DNA of 64,000 nt from Clostridium sp. SM-530-WT-3G (GTDB lineage Bacteria; Bacillota; Clostridia; Clostridiales; Clostridiaceae), in NCBI RefSeq assembly GCF_012843905.1, contig NZ_JABAGC010000006.1, forward strand, positions 1 through 64,000, read 5' to 3'. The translations under genes were made by a program, and so were the position numbers. How positions within the stretch are numbered: position 1 is the stretch's first letter; every line of letters starts with the position of its first letter. The notes beneath the pieces were generated by a model, which did no database searches, had not been told where the DNA came from, and saw only the letters and a program-made list of their open reading frames with translations. Positions 18,495-27,889 of the stretch are shown here, one piece after another.

Positions 18495-18565
18495 TGGTTG
18501 TTGTGTTAAAATATATAATGTTGTTACATAAATATAAAAAAGTAGTATATGGGGGATTTTAGCTG

Positions 18566-20290
18566 ATGATAAATTTAATAATCGACGACAAAAATATCCA
18601 AGTTGAAGAAGGAAAAACTATTATTAATGCTGCATTAGAAAATGGTATAGATGTGCCTTCATTATGTTATTTAAAAGAATGTTCAAATGTGGGGAAATGT
18701 GGTGTTTGTGCTGTTGAAATAGAAGGAAAAAATAACTTGGCACTTGCATGTTTAACTAAGGTTGAAGAAGGTATGGTTGTTAGAACTAATACTGAGAAAA
18801 CTCAGGAAAGAGTTAAAATGAGAGTAGCATCTTTATTAGATAAGCATGAATTTAAATGTGGACTTTGCCCAAGAAGAGAAAATTGTGAATTTTTAAAATT
18901 AGTTATTAAATCAAAAGCTAAAGCTAATATACCTTTTGTTGTTGCAGATAAGACTGAATATGTTGATGAAAGAAGTAAATCAATAGTAATTGATAGAGCT
19001 AAATGTGTATTATGTGGAAGATGTGTTGCTGCTTGTAAAACAAAAACTGGTACAGGTAATATAGAAATTGCAGGTAAGGGTTCAGAAAGAAAAGTGCAAG
19101 CTATAGAAGATAAATGTTTTGATGAAACAAACTGTTTACTATGTGGACAATGTGTTGCTGTATGTCCAGTTGGAGCTTTAAAAGAAAAGTCTCATATTGA
19201 AAGAGTTAAAGAGGCTTTAGAAGATACAGATAAACATGTTATAGTTGCTATGGCACCAGCAGTTAGAGCAGCTATGGGTGAGTTGTTTAAAATGGGATAT
19301 GGAGTAGATGTAACTGGAAAATTATATGCTTCATTGAGACAATTAGGATTTAATAAAGTATTTGATATAAACTTTGGAGCTGATATGACAATAATGGAAG
19401 AAGCAACTGAGTTTATAGAAAGGATTAAGGAAAATGGACCATTCCCAATGTTTACATCATGCTGTCCAGGATGGATTAGGCAAGTTGAAAACTATTATCC
19501 ACAATTTTTGAATAATTTATCCTCAGCTAAGTCTCCTCAACAAATATTTGGGACAGCTAGTAAGACATATTATCCACATATATCTGGATTAAATCCACAG
19601 GATGTGTTCACAGTTACGATAATGCCTTGTACTGCTAAAAAGTTTGAAGCTGATAGACCAGAAATGGAATTTGAAGGTTTGAGAAATATTGATGCTGTAC
19701 TAACTACAAGAGAACTGGCTAAGATGATAAAGGATGCTAAGATTAAATTTGCAGACTTAGAAGATGAACAAGCTGATCTAGCTATGGGTGAATATACTGG
19801 TGCTGCTGTTATATTTGGTGCTACAGGTGGAGTTATGGAAGCTGCACTTAGAACAGCAAAAGATTTTATAGAAGATAAAGATTTAGAATATGTTGAATAT
19901 ACACAAGTAAGAGGATTAGAAGGAATTAAAGAAGCAACTGTTGAAATTGGTGGAGAAAACTACAATATCGCAGTTATTAATGGCTCTAAAAACTTAACTG
20001 AATTCTTAAAGAGTGGTAGATTAAATGAAAAACAATACCACTTTATTGAAGTTATGGCTTGTGAAGGTGGATGTGTAAATGGTGGTGGGCAACCACATGT
20101 AAACTCTAAAGAAAGAGAAAAAGTTAATATTAAAACAGTAAGAGCTTCTGTATTATATAATCAAGATAAAAATGCAACTAAGAGAAAATCTCATAAAAAT
20201 ACAGCAATATTAAAAATGTATGATACTTATATGGGTGTACCAGGACATGGAAAGGCTCATGAATTATTACACATAAAATATACTAAATAG
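18566..20290 (+). CDS. hydA: [FeFe]-hydrogenase, monomeric clostridial type
   Basis: The 574-residue protein has the clostridial HydA (CpI-like) layout. It starts with a plant-type [2Fe-2S] domain (cysteines in SLCYLKECSNVGKCGVC). A His-Cys3 4Fe-4S segment follows (HEFKCGLCPRRENC), then two 4Fe-4S clusters (CVLCGRCVAAC and CLLCGQCVAVC). The H-cluster domain shows its three signatures: TSCCPGW, MPCTAKKFE and EVMACEGGCVNGGGQP. It disposes of fermentative electrons from reduced ferredoxin as H2 in the cytoplasm. ATG 18566 follows GGGGGA. It is a single-gene unit with a strong terminator. The maturases HydEFG are not nearby, as usual in clostridia. Confidence 0.97.
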   Translation: MINLIIDDKNIQVEEGKTIINAALENGIDVPSLCYLKECSNVGKCGVCAVEIEGKNNLALACLTKVEEGMVVRTNTEKTQERVKMRVASLLDKHEFKCGLCPRRENCEFLKLVIKSKAKANIPFVVADKTEYVDERSKSIVIDRAKCVLCGRCVAACKTKTGTGNIEIAGKGSERKVQAIEDKCFDETNCLLCGQCVAVCPVGALKEKSHIERVKEALEDTDKHVIVAMAPAVRAAMGELFKMGYGVDVTGKLYASLRQLGFNKVFDINFGADMTIMEEATEFIERIKENGPFPMFTSCCPGWIRQVENYYPQFLNNLSSAKSPQQIFGTASKTYYPHISGLNPQDVFTVTIMPCTAKKFEADRPEMEFEGLRNIDAVLTTRELAKMIKDAKIKFADLEDEQADLAMGEYTGAAVIFGATGGVMEAALRTAKDFIEDKDLEYVEYTQVRGLEGIKEATVEIGGENYNIAVINGSKNLTEFLKSGRLNEKQYHFIEVMACEGGCVNGGGQPHVNSKEREKVNIKTVRASVLYNQDKNATKRKSHKNTAILKMYDTYMGVPGHGKAHELLHIKYTK

Positions 20291-20309
20291 AAATAGTTAA
20301 TTTAAAGAC

Positions 20310-20356
20310 AAGCTATATCTAAATAATTTAAAATTATTTAGATATAGCTTATTTTT
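20310..20356 (+). terminator. Terminator of hydA
   Basis: An 18-bp perfect stem (20310-20327 with 20333-20350) is followed by a T-rich run. Its GCTATATCT core recurs in the adjacent opposite-strand terminator. Confidence 0.88.
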
Positions 20357-20382
20357 ATCTGTTATTATTTAATGTTTATAAT

Positions 20383-20413
20383 AAAAAAGATATAGCCCAT
20401 AAGAGCTATATCT
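20383..20413 (-). terminator. Terminator of the ABC-F gene
   Basis: Read on the minus strand, AGATATAGC and GCTATATCT (20387-20413) form a 9-bp stem followed by six T. Confidence 0.82.
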
Positions 20414-20420
20414 CATACAA

Positions 20421-22013
20421 TTAATTTTTATTTGCAAATTCTAAGTATTCATCAAATGTCATAGTTCTATCTACTATAGTTCCATCATCTTTAATATCGA
20501 TAATTCTGTTAGCTATAGTTTGAACGAATTGATGGTCATGAGAAGCGAATATAATATTGCTGTTGTAATCTTTTAAGCCGTTATTTACAGCTGTGATAGA
20601 TTCAAGATCAAGGTGATTAGTAGGTTGATCTAACATTAATACATTTGCATTAGAAAGCATCATCTTAGATAACATACATCTAACTTTTTCTCCCCCTGAA
20701 AGTACATTAGCTTCTTTCAATGCTTCTTCTCCAGAGAATAACATTCTTCCTAAGAAGCCTCTGATGTAGCTTTCAGATTTTTCATCTGAGTATTGTCTTA
20801 ACCAGTCAACTAATGAAAGGTGACAGTTTTCGAAGTATTCAGTGTTATCTGTTGGGAAGTAAGCATTAGTAATAGTTATTCCCCATTTATATTCACCACT
20901 ATCTGGTTCCATTTCACCAGCTAATATTTTGAATAAAGTAGTTACAGCAATTTCGTTACCGATTAGGGCAATCTTATCACCTTTATTAACCATGAAGTTA
21001 ACATTGTCTAATACTTTAACACCATCTACAGTCTTAGATAAATCTTTAACTGTTAATATATCATTACCAACTTCTCTTTCAGGTTTGAATCCAACGAATG
21101 GATATCTTCTGCTTGATGGTTGGATATCATCTAAAGTGATTTTTTCTAATAATTTCTTTCTAGAAGTAGCTTGTTTTGATTTAGAAGCATTCGCACTGAA
21201 TCTTGCGATAAAGTCTTGAAGTTCCTTAATCTTTTCTTCTTTCTTCTTATTTTGGTCTTTAGCCATTTGAAGAGCTAATTGGCTTGATTCATACCAGAAA
21301 TCATAGTTACCAACATAAAGTTTTATCTTTCCAAAGTCAACATCAGCCATTTGAGTACATACTGAGTTTAAGAAGTGTCTGTCATGGGATACAACTATAA
21401 CAGTTCCTTCAAAATCACCAAGGAAATCTTCTAACCAGTTAACAGCCTTTAAGTCAAGACCGTTAGTAGGTTCGTCTAGGATAAGGATTCCTGGGTTACC
21501 GAATAAAGCTTGAGCTAAAAGAACTTTAACTTTTTCAGCTTCCTTTAATTCAGACATCATTTTAAAATGATAGTCAGTACCTATTCCTAAACCTTGTAAT
21601 ATTGTCGAAGCTTCTGATTCTGCTTCCCAACCATTAAGTTCTGCAAATTCACCTTCAAGTTCAGAAGCTCTTATACCATCTTCATCAGAAAAATCAGGTT
21701 TAGCATATATTTCATCTTTTTCTTTCATTATTTCATATAATCTTTTATTACCCATGATTACAGTTTCAAGAACTTGGAATTCATCATATTTATAGTGATC
21801 TTGTTCTAAAACTGACATTCTTACGTTAGGAGCAATAATTACTTCACCAGTATTAGGTTCTACATCGCCAGATAATATTTTAAGGAATGTTGATTTACCA
21901 GCTCCATTTGCACCGATAACACCATAACAGTTACCAGCAGTGAACTTTATATTTACATCCTCAAATAGTTTACGGCCACCGAATCTTAAACTAACATTTG
22001 AAACGTTTATCAA
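20421..22013 (-). CDS. ABC-F family ATPase (YkpA/YbiT-like)
   Basis: The 530-residue soluble protein has two ATP-binding cassettes and no membrane domain. Walker A is GANGAGKSTFL in the first cassette; in the second, the loop is altered to GNEIAVTTLFK, as seen in this subfamily. Signature and Walker B regions are LDEPTNGLDLKAVNWLE and LSGGEKVRCMLSKM with LDQPTNHLDL. The linker region between the cassettes is charged and helical (about 235-300), as in ABC-F proteins that act at the ribosomal E site. It is a translation factor rather than a transporter; antibiotic protection cannot be judged from sequence. The start is TTG 22013 after GAGGTAG. It is monocistronic. Confidence 0.87.
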   Translation of the reverse strand: MINVSNVSLRFGGRKLFEDVNIKFTAGNCYGVIGANGAGKSTFLKILSGDVEPNTGEVIIAPNVRMSVLEQDHYKYDEFQVLETVIMGNKRLYEIMKEKDEIYAKPDFSDEDGIRASELEGEFAELNGWEAESEASTILQGLGIGTDYHFKMMSELKEAEKVKVLLAQALFGNPGILILDEPTNGLDLKAVNWLEDFLGDFEGTVIVVSHDRHFLNSVCTQMADVDFGKIKLYVGNYDFWYESSQLALQMAKDQNKKKEEKIKELQDFIARFSANASKSKQATSRKKLLEKITLDDIQPSSRRYPFVGFKPEREVGNDILTVKDLSKTVDGVKVLDNVNFMVNKGDKIALIGNEIAVTTLFKILAGEMEPDSGEYKWGITITNAYFPTDNTEYFENCHLSLVDWLRQYSDEKSESYIRGFLGRMLFSGEEALKEANVLSGGEKVRCMLSKMMLSNANVLMLDQPTNHLDLESITAVNNGLKDYNSNIIFASHDHQFVQTIANRIIDIKDDGTIVDRTMTFDEYLEFANKN

Positions 22014-22205
22014 TATATTTCTACCTCATTTCTAAATATGTAATATTTTTAATACATAAATCTATGATTATTTTAAATAATAGGGCTTAAGAGCCTTAAA
22101 TTTAAAAATATAACTTATTTATGTATATATTAAGCAAATTTAACGTTATGTTGCTTATTATATCATACAATCTATTGAAATTGCATTTTAAAATATTGTT
22201 AGAGT

Positions 22206-23906
22206 TTACATTTTTAAATTTCTATATCTATTAAAGCATGCAACTATTTCTTGTTCTCTAGGCATAGCAAGGCATCCAAGTCCATAGTTTACTGGACTCA
22301 TAGAAATAAGTCCTTTTTTAGAAATAGAATCTTTAATTTCCATTACAATTTCTTGTAATGTTTTTGAATTATTTATTATATTATCTTCAGCATATTTCAT
22401 TATATATCCTAAAGAAGAAACCTGCTCAGGGTCTGCTATTTGCTCTACACATCTAAGTTCTATAGTTTCTTTATTTATTGAAAGGCCATCTTTACTTAAA
22501 GTTTTTATCTTCACACCTTTAGGACCTTTTTCAATAGAACTTTTTTTTATTTTTCTATCAAAATTAATAGAAAGATTTAAACTAGAATTATTTATTCTAT
22601 CTAGTACAACTCCCCGACTTAATGATTTGGCTTGTTCTGTAACATCTTTTGGTTCATATGAATCCATTTGTATTACTTTATGAGCTATATCAAAATAGTC
22701 ACCTGAACTTCCAACTACTAAAATAGTTGAAATTCCAAGTTTATCATAAAGGGCTTTTGCTACTTCTATAAATGGGGTAATTGGTTCTTGTTCTTTACTT
22801 ACAAGTTTCTGCATTATATCATCTCTAATCATAAAATTAGTTGCAGATGTATCCTCATCTACTAGAAATACTTTTGTATTACTTTCTATTCCCTCAATTA
22901 TATTAGCTGCTTGAGATGTACTTCCACTAGCATTGTCGCTACAGAATTTTTTTGTATCTTTTCCATTAGGAAGGTTATTTATAAATAATGATATATCAGT
23001 ATTTTTGATAAATCTTCCATCTTCAGCTCTGACCTTCAATGCACTTGAGTCAGTAATTACGTACTCACGTCCATCACCTTCTATATGATTATACACACCA
23101 AGTTCAAGAGCTTTTAATAAAGTTGATTTTCCGTGATATCCGCCACCTACTATAAGTGTAATACCCTTTTGTATTCCCATACCTTTAATTTTTCCCTTAT
23201 TAGGTAAATTCAATTCTACTTCAAGTGATTTAGGAGATATAAAAGGAGTACCATTCTTTAATGGTCTATTTGAAACGCCACTTTCTCTTGGAAGAATTGA
23301 ACCATTAGCAATAAATGCCACAATATTTAATTCTTTAAGACAACATCTTATATAATATTGGTCTTCACTAAGTTCAATTCTTTTTTGAATATTACTTCTA
23401 TTTAAATTTTCGTACTTTAAAGTATTATCTATAATTTGAGGTAAGAAATTAAATAAAATTTTTTCTAATTCATTTGAAAGAACACTTCTACCTCTAGCTG
23501 GGAATCCTATTTCAAATCTTACTTCAATTTTTTCATCTGAAATTATTATAGCTGTTCTTTCAATAATTTCTTGACCACATTTACTTATAGAAATAAGTCC
23601 ACTTTTTCCTGAACCAAATACTCTTGAGCTATATTTGTTTATATTCGAATGAAATAAACGTATTAGATAATCTTCAAGAGCTATTTTTTTGTAAGAGGTA
23701 TCAAATAAATTTTGGGGGAATTTAGATACTTTTTGATCCATAATTACTCTTACCTTAGAGGGAGAAGCAAAGGGATCTCCTTGTACATGGTCTATACTTA
23801 AAATATAGTCTTTAAATTTAAATTTATCAGATAAGCTCTTATAAGCTCCATAGCTTTTTCCATTTATGGATTTGAGCTCACTTTTTAAATCATTAGAAGT
23901 TTTCAT
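22206..23906 (-). CDS. ABC_ATPase-family P-loop protein of unknown function
   Basis: The 566-residue protein belongs to the ABC_ATPase family (predicted ATPases of the ABC class). Residues from about 70 to 240 form an N-terminal domain. A modified Walker A follows (GGGYHGKSTLLKAL, near 250), with a Walker B-like FLVDEDTSATNFM near 345. There is no transmembrane region. Homologues in other organisms are linked to RNA binding, but the bacterial role is not known to me. Its ATG abuts the stop of the upstream DUF1836 gene (23907) with no gap and a GGAGG site, so the two are almost certainly co-translated. Confidence 0.8.
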   Translation of the reverse strand: MKTSNDLKSELKSINGKSYGAYKSLSDKFKFKDYILSIDHVQGDPFASPSKVRVIMDQKVSKFPQNLFDTSYKKIALEDYLIRLFHSNINKYSSRVFGSGKSGLISISKCGQEIIERTAIIISDEKIEVRFEIGFPARGRSVLSNELEKILFNFLPQIIDNTLKYENLNRSNIQKRIELSEDQYYIRCCLKELNIVAFIANGSILPRESGVSNRPLKNGTPFISPKSLEVELNLPNKGKIKGMGIQKGITLIVGGGYHGKSTLLKALELGVYNHIEGDGREYVITDSSALKVRAEDGRFIKNTDISLFINNLPNGKDTKKFCSDNASGSTSQAANIIEGIESNTKVFLVDEDTSATNFMIRDDIMQKLVSKEQEPITPFIEVAKALYDKLGISTILVVGSSGDYFDIAHKVIQMDSYEPKDVTEQAKSLSRGVVLDRINNSSLNLSINFDRKIKKSSIEKGPKGVKIKTLSKDGLSINKETIELRCVEQIADPEQVSSLGYIMKYAEDNIINNSKTLQEIVMEIKDSISKKGLISMSPVNYGLGCLAMPREQEIVACFNRYRNLKM

Positions 23907-24497
23907 TTATTTATCCTCCTTAGAAGGTGAAAAATACTCATCGATTAATTTTTCAGACATACGTCTGTATAAATTGCTCATACTAATAAAAGCACATACT
24001 AATAAGAATTTTTCCTCAAAATCGTTTAAAGATTCATTTGAATCTACTAATTTTTTTATGTTTTCAGATATTTTATGTGATGAGTTATTTAAGTCATCTA
24101 GATTAAAATCATATGCATCCAAGAATGACTGGTACACATCATATAAAGGATAGTCTTCATTTTTATCGAAGGCTTCAATAATTGGTGTAAACATAGTTTT
24201 TATATCAGTTAACGATAATCCACCTTTTAGGTTATATATTAATCCCATTAAGATAAGGTGATCTTTTGTATACTTTTTATTTTTTATTTTCATTAAAAGA
24301 TTTGCCTTAGCATAATTATTAATCATTGTTTTTGTTAGAACTTTATCATCGTCATTTCTTTTTGTATAGTTTAATTTACTTTCAAATAGCTGCATGACTT
24401 GATCCATATATAGATCTATTTCAGGAAAATCATCTAAGTTTATGTTGTTAGATGACTTTTGTAATTTTATAAATTGATCAATATTAAAATCTTTCAT
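23907..24497 (-). CDS. DUF1836 family protein
   Basis: The 196-residue soluble protein matches DUF1836, with an N-terminal helical region around FPEIDLYMDQVMQLFESKL and LTKTMINNYAKANL. These resemble a MerR-like helix-turn-helix, and the second motif is typical of the family. Function is unknown. I chose ATG 24497 because the earlier in-frame GTG at 24509 overlaps the GGAG ribosome site. It is the first gene of a two-gene unit with the ABC_ATPase protein, suggesting regulation of, or action with, that ATPase. Confidence 0.72.
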   Translation of the reverse strand: MKDFNIDQFIKLQKSSNNINLDDFPEIDLYMDQVMQLFESKLNYTKRNDDDKVLTKTMINNYAKANLLMKIKNKKYTKDHLILMGLIYNLKGGLSLTDIKTMFTPIIEAFDKNEDYPLYDVYQSFLDAYDFNLDDLNNSSHKISENIKKLVDSNESLNDFEEKFLLVCAFISMSNLYRRMSEKLIDEYFSPSKEDK

Positions 24498-24676
24498 AAT
24501 TCTATTCACTCCTTACATAGTAATAAAAACTACGTATTGTATTATAACTACAATATTAATGGAAACAGGGAGATATTTCAAGTATTTACATGAAAATTAA
24601 TAATAAATAGTGTAAATAACTATAAATGGATATTGATATATTTGTAAATAGGTGGAATAATTTAATAAATGATAAG

Positions 24677-24697
24677 ATGTAGTTTTGAAAACTACAT
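24677..24697. promoter_or_regulatory. Perfect 21-bp palindrome upstream of the haemolysin III gene
   Basis: ATGTAGTTTT and AAAACTACAT flank a single central G. It lies 10 bases before the ribosome site of the gene at 24720, so it fits an operator or an mRNA hairpin near the start. The binding protein is unknown. Confidence 0.5.
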
Positions 24698-24719
24698 AAA
24701 TTAAATGGAGGTAATTATA

Positions 24720-25367
24720 ATGGAGAAATATTTAAGGGAACCAGTTAATAGCTTAACTCATTTTGTCGGTGCTATATTATCAATATTTGCATTAATAGCA
24801 ATGATTATTAAGTCATATGTTAAGGGAACATCAATTACTACATTTTTATCTGTTTTATTTTTTGGTATAAGCATGATACTTTTATATAGTGCATCCACAG
24901 CTTATCATTCAGTAATTGGCAATAACAAAGTGATAAAAGCATTAAAAAGATTAGACCATTCTATGATATTTATATTAATTGCTGGGTCTTATGCTCCATT
25001 TTGTTTAATTGCTTTACATGGACAGATAGGATTGAGTTTATTTCTAGCAGTAACAGTTTGTGCATTATTAGGGATAATATTTAAAATATGTTGGGTAACA
25101 TGCCCTAGATGGTTAAGTAGTGTTATGTATATAGGAATAGGATGGTTTGCTATATTTGTAATATATCCAATGGCTCAAGTTTTATCTACAGCTGGATTAA
25201 TATGGCTTATTACAGGCGGATTAATGTATACAATTGGTGGAGTAATATATGCATTAAAAAAGGATAAGATTAAAATAGGAATATTTGGTACACACGAAAT
25301 ATTTCACTTATTTATACTAGCAGGAACATTATGTCATTTTATATGTGTATTTTTTTATATACTATAA
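24720..25367 (+). CDS. Haemolysin III / PAQR-family membrane protein
   Basis: The 215-residue protein has seven predicted helices and the family's histidine/serine motifs: REPVNSLTHFVGA at the N-terminus, STAYHS near residue 65, KRLDHSMIFILIAGSYAPF, and the C-terminal HEIFHLFILAGTLCHF. These residues form a metal site in PAQR-type proteins. The name haemolysin is historical; activity in the cell is uncertain and may concern membrane lipid homeostasis. ATG 24720 has GGAGG nine bases upstream. It is a single gene with a 21-bp palindrome before it. Confidence 0.88.
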   Translation: MEKYLREPVNSLTHFVGAILSIFALIAMIIKSYVKGTSITTFLSVLFFGISMILLYSASTAYHSVIGNNKVIKALKRLDHSMIFILIAGSYAPFCLIALHGQIGLSLFLAVTVCALLGIIFKICWVTCPRWLSSVMYIGIGWFAIFVIYPMAQVLSTAGLIWLITGGLMYTIGGVIYALKKDKIKIGIFGTHEIFHLFILAGTLCHFICVFFYIL

Positions 25368-25403
25368 TAGATATTTATTGTGTATTAAATAAAATTTGTA
25401 AAT

Positions 25404-25443
25404 AAAAAAATCTGCCCAATAGAAATTGAGTAGATTTTTTTAT
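25404..25443. terminator. Bidirectional terminator between the haemolysin III and YjiH genes
   Basis: AAAAAAATCT and AGATTTTTTT flank a partly paired CCAAT/ATTGAG inner stem. The genes are convergent. Confidence 0.75.
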
Positions 25444-25453
25444 TTATGTTTAT

Positions 25454-26812
25454 TTAAAAAATTATATTTGCACATAAAACTATAATTGGAAGTGTAACTA
25501 TAGTTCTTTCAAGGAAGATTAATATTAAATCTTTCAAATTAACAGGTATCTTTGAACCTATCAATAATCCTCCAACTTCAGACATGTATATTAACTGAGT
25601 TACTGATACGCATGCAACTATAAAACGAGTCATTGCACTTGAAATATTAGTAGCTAAAACAGAAGGAATAAACATATCTGCAAATCCTACTATCATTGTT
25701 TGAGAAGCGGCAGCGGCTTCAGGAACTCTAAGAAGTTTTAATAATGGAATAAATGGTGTTCCAAGTATTTGGAATACAGGAGTATACTCTGCAATCATTA
25801 GAGCAATTCCACCCATAGCCATAACTATAGGCAACACTCCAAGCCACATTTCAATTACATTTTTTATTCCATCAATAAAGAATTGTTTTACACTAAAATT
25901 CTCTTCAGCCTTTATCATTGCTTTTTCTAAACCATAAGTTAAATGTGTATAACCTTCAGGAGTAGTTTCAGCATCTTTTCTTGGTGCACTTCCATCTATA
26001 TATGTATTAGGCTTTCTTGATAAAGGAGGTATTCTTGGCGTAATAATAGCAGCAACTATACCTGCAAATGTAACTGTTAAATAAAATGGTACAAACATAT
26101 CACTAAGTCCTACTTGAGTAATAACCATTAAGCTGAATGTAATTGAAACAGCTGAAAAGGATGTACCTACTATAGCAGCTTCCTTTTGAGTATAAAAGCC
26201 ATCTTCATATTGCTTTCCAGTTAATAATATACCTATAGTACCATCACCAAGCCATGAAGTGATACAGTCAATTGATGATCTTCCAGGAAGGTCAAATAAA
26301 GGTCTCATTATTTTTGTAAATAATGCACCTACAAATTCTAATAATCCATAGTTAAGTAATAATGGTAATAATATACCAGCAAATAAAAATACTGAAACAA
26401 GTAATGGAATAAGACTGAATAAAACTGTTCCACCTGTACTATCTGACCATATAAACTCAGGCCCCAAAGTAAAATAAGTTAGAATGGAAATAATTGCACC
26501 AATTATACGTCCTACCATCCATACGGGAGTTACATTAAAAAATGAGTTTAATGTTTTATTTTTAGTTTTAAATATTTTAATAAGTATACTTCCAATTGCA
26601 GAAATACAAATAAGTATTATAGCAATAAGAGGAAGTGTATCCCCAACACTAGTAACTAAAAAATTAGATAAGAAAGCTATTGGAATAGTAAACTTTCCCT
26701 CAATTTTAATAGGTGTCATAAATAAAAGTATTCCTAGTAGTGATGGGATAATAAATTTTAAAAATGAAGATAATTTAAAATTTAATTTTGAATTTTTATT
26801 AATTTTTATCAC
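25454..26812 (-). CDS. YjiH family nucleoside-recognition (Gate) membrane protein
   Basis: The 452-residue protein has about ten membrane segments. It contains the Gate/nucleoside-recognition type domain seen in YjiH and related spore-associated membrane proteins (for example WLGDGTIGILLTGKQYEDGFY and SFSAVSITFSLMVITQVGL). The function of YjiH proteins is not established; transport of a small molecule is likely. An upstream ribosome site supports the start at 26812. It is a single-gene unit and has no paralogue here except the distantly related spmA/spmB. Confidence 0.78.
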   Translation of the reverse strand: MIKINKNSKLNFKLSSFLKFIIPSLLGILLFMTPIKIEGKFTIPIAFLSNFLVTSVGDTLPLIAIILICISAIGSILIKIFKTKNKTLNSFFNVTPVWMVGRIIGAIISILTYFTLGPEFIWSDSTGGTVLFSLIPLLVSVFLFAGILLPLLLNYGLLEFVGALFTKIMRPLFDLPGRSSIDCITSWLGDGTIGILLTGKQYEDGFYTQKEAAIVGTSFSAVSITFSLMVITQVGLSDMFVPFYLTVTFAGIVAAIITPRIPPLSRKPNTYIDGSAPRKDAETTPEGYTHLTYGLEKAMIKAEENFSVKQFFIDGIKNVIEMWLGVLPIVMAMGGIALMIAEYTPVFQILGTPFIPLLKLLRVPEAAAASQTMIVGFADMFIPSVLATNISSAMTRFIVACVSVTQLIYMSEVGGLLIGSKIPVNLKDLILIFLERTIVTLPIIVLCANIIF

Positions 26813-27067
26813 CTTTTTCCTTATAAATATGCAAGTAAATATTATTTTAATACATAAAAATAAAAAAAGATAGTATTATTTTTAGAGAGATTTTAATATT
26901 TATTCATTAATATAAAAAAAACCAATAATTAACTAGGTATTTTTGAAAGAATATAGTCTAAAGATGCGATATGGAGAGTTTACTCAAATTTATCAAACTT
27001 GATATGAGAAATTAGGTATAGTAAGATAAAAACATAGAAAATATAAACTTGTAGGGGGATTAATACA

Positions 27068-27877
27068 ATGAGCTTTCGCGAAAGGATAAAAGAAGCCAAA
27101 AGAATAGTTGTTAAGGTAGGAACATCAACATTAACTTATGATAATGGAAATATAAATTTAGGAAGAATTGAAAAGTTAACAAGAATATTATCTGATATAG
27201 TTAATGCAGGAAAAGAAGTAACTTTAGTATCTTCAGGTGCAATAGGTGTTGGTGTAAATAAGATGAAGTTAAAAGAAAAACCCTCAAGTATAAGAGAAAA
27301 ACAAGCAGTAGCAGCTGTAGGACAATGTGAATTAATGCACATATATAGTAAGTTATTTGGAGAATACAGCCATATTGTTGGTCAGGTATTACTTACAAGA
27401 GATGTTATAGAAGATGACCATATTAGAAACAATGTATGTAATACATTTGAAACTTTATTAGAAAATAAAATTATACCTATCGTAAATGAAAATGATACTG
27501 TTTCTATAGATGAAATTGAGAATATAGTTAGATTTGGTGATAATGATAATTTATCAGCAATAGTAGCTTCATTAATAAATGCTGATTTATTAATAATATT
27601 ATCAGATATAGATGGATTCTATGATTCAGATCCAAGAAGCAATGATGATGCAAAGTTATTAAGTGTTGTTACAGAAATAACACCAGAATTAGAAGAATGT
27701 GCAGGTGGTGCAGGCTCTAACTTAGGAACTGGTGGGATGATTACAAAGCTTGCAGCAGCTAAAACAGCTACAGCAGCAGGTGTAGATATGATTTTAGCTA
27801 ATGGAAGTGAACCATATATAATAAGAGAAATTTTAAATGGAGAAAATATAGGAACATTGTTTGTTTCACAATTATAA
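27068..27877 (+). CDS. proB: Glutamate 5-kinase (first step of proline synthesis)
   Basis: The 269-residue amino-acid kinase has the motifs KRIVVKVGTSTLT at the N-terminus, LVSSGAIGVGVNK and NENDTVSIDE. The glycine-rich GAGSNLGTGGMITKL lies near residue 215. It is the short form without the C-terminal PUA domain. It phosphorylates glutamate for proline synthesis. GTAGGGGG lies just upstream of ATG 27068. proA follows after 12 bases, so the pair is an operon. I found no T-box in the 255-base upstream gap. Confidence 0.96.
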   Translation: MSFRERIKEAKRIVVKVGTSTLTYDNGNINLGRIEKLTRILSDIVNAGKEVTLVSSGAIGVGVNKMKLKEKPSSIREKQAVAAVGQCELMHIYSKLFGEYSHIVGQVLLTRDVIEDDHIRNNVCNTFETLLENKIIPIVNENDTVSIDEIENIVRFGDNDNLSAIVASLINADLLIILSDIDGFYDSDPRSNDDAKLLSVVTEITPELEECAGGAGSNLGTGGMITKLAAAKTATAAGVDMILANGSEPYIIREILNGENIGTLFVSQL

Positions 27878-27889
27878 GGGGGCAATATT

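Noticed and set aside
26484-26873. 129-residue plus-strand frame opposite the YjiH gene
   Set aside because: It is a shadow of the YjiH membrane protein gene with no ribosome site.
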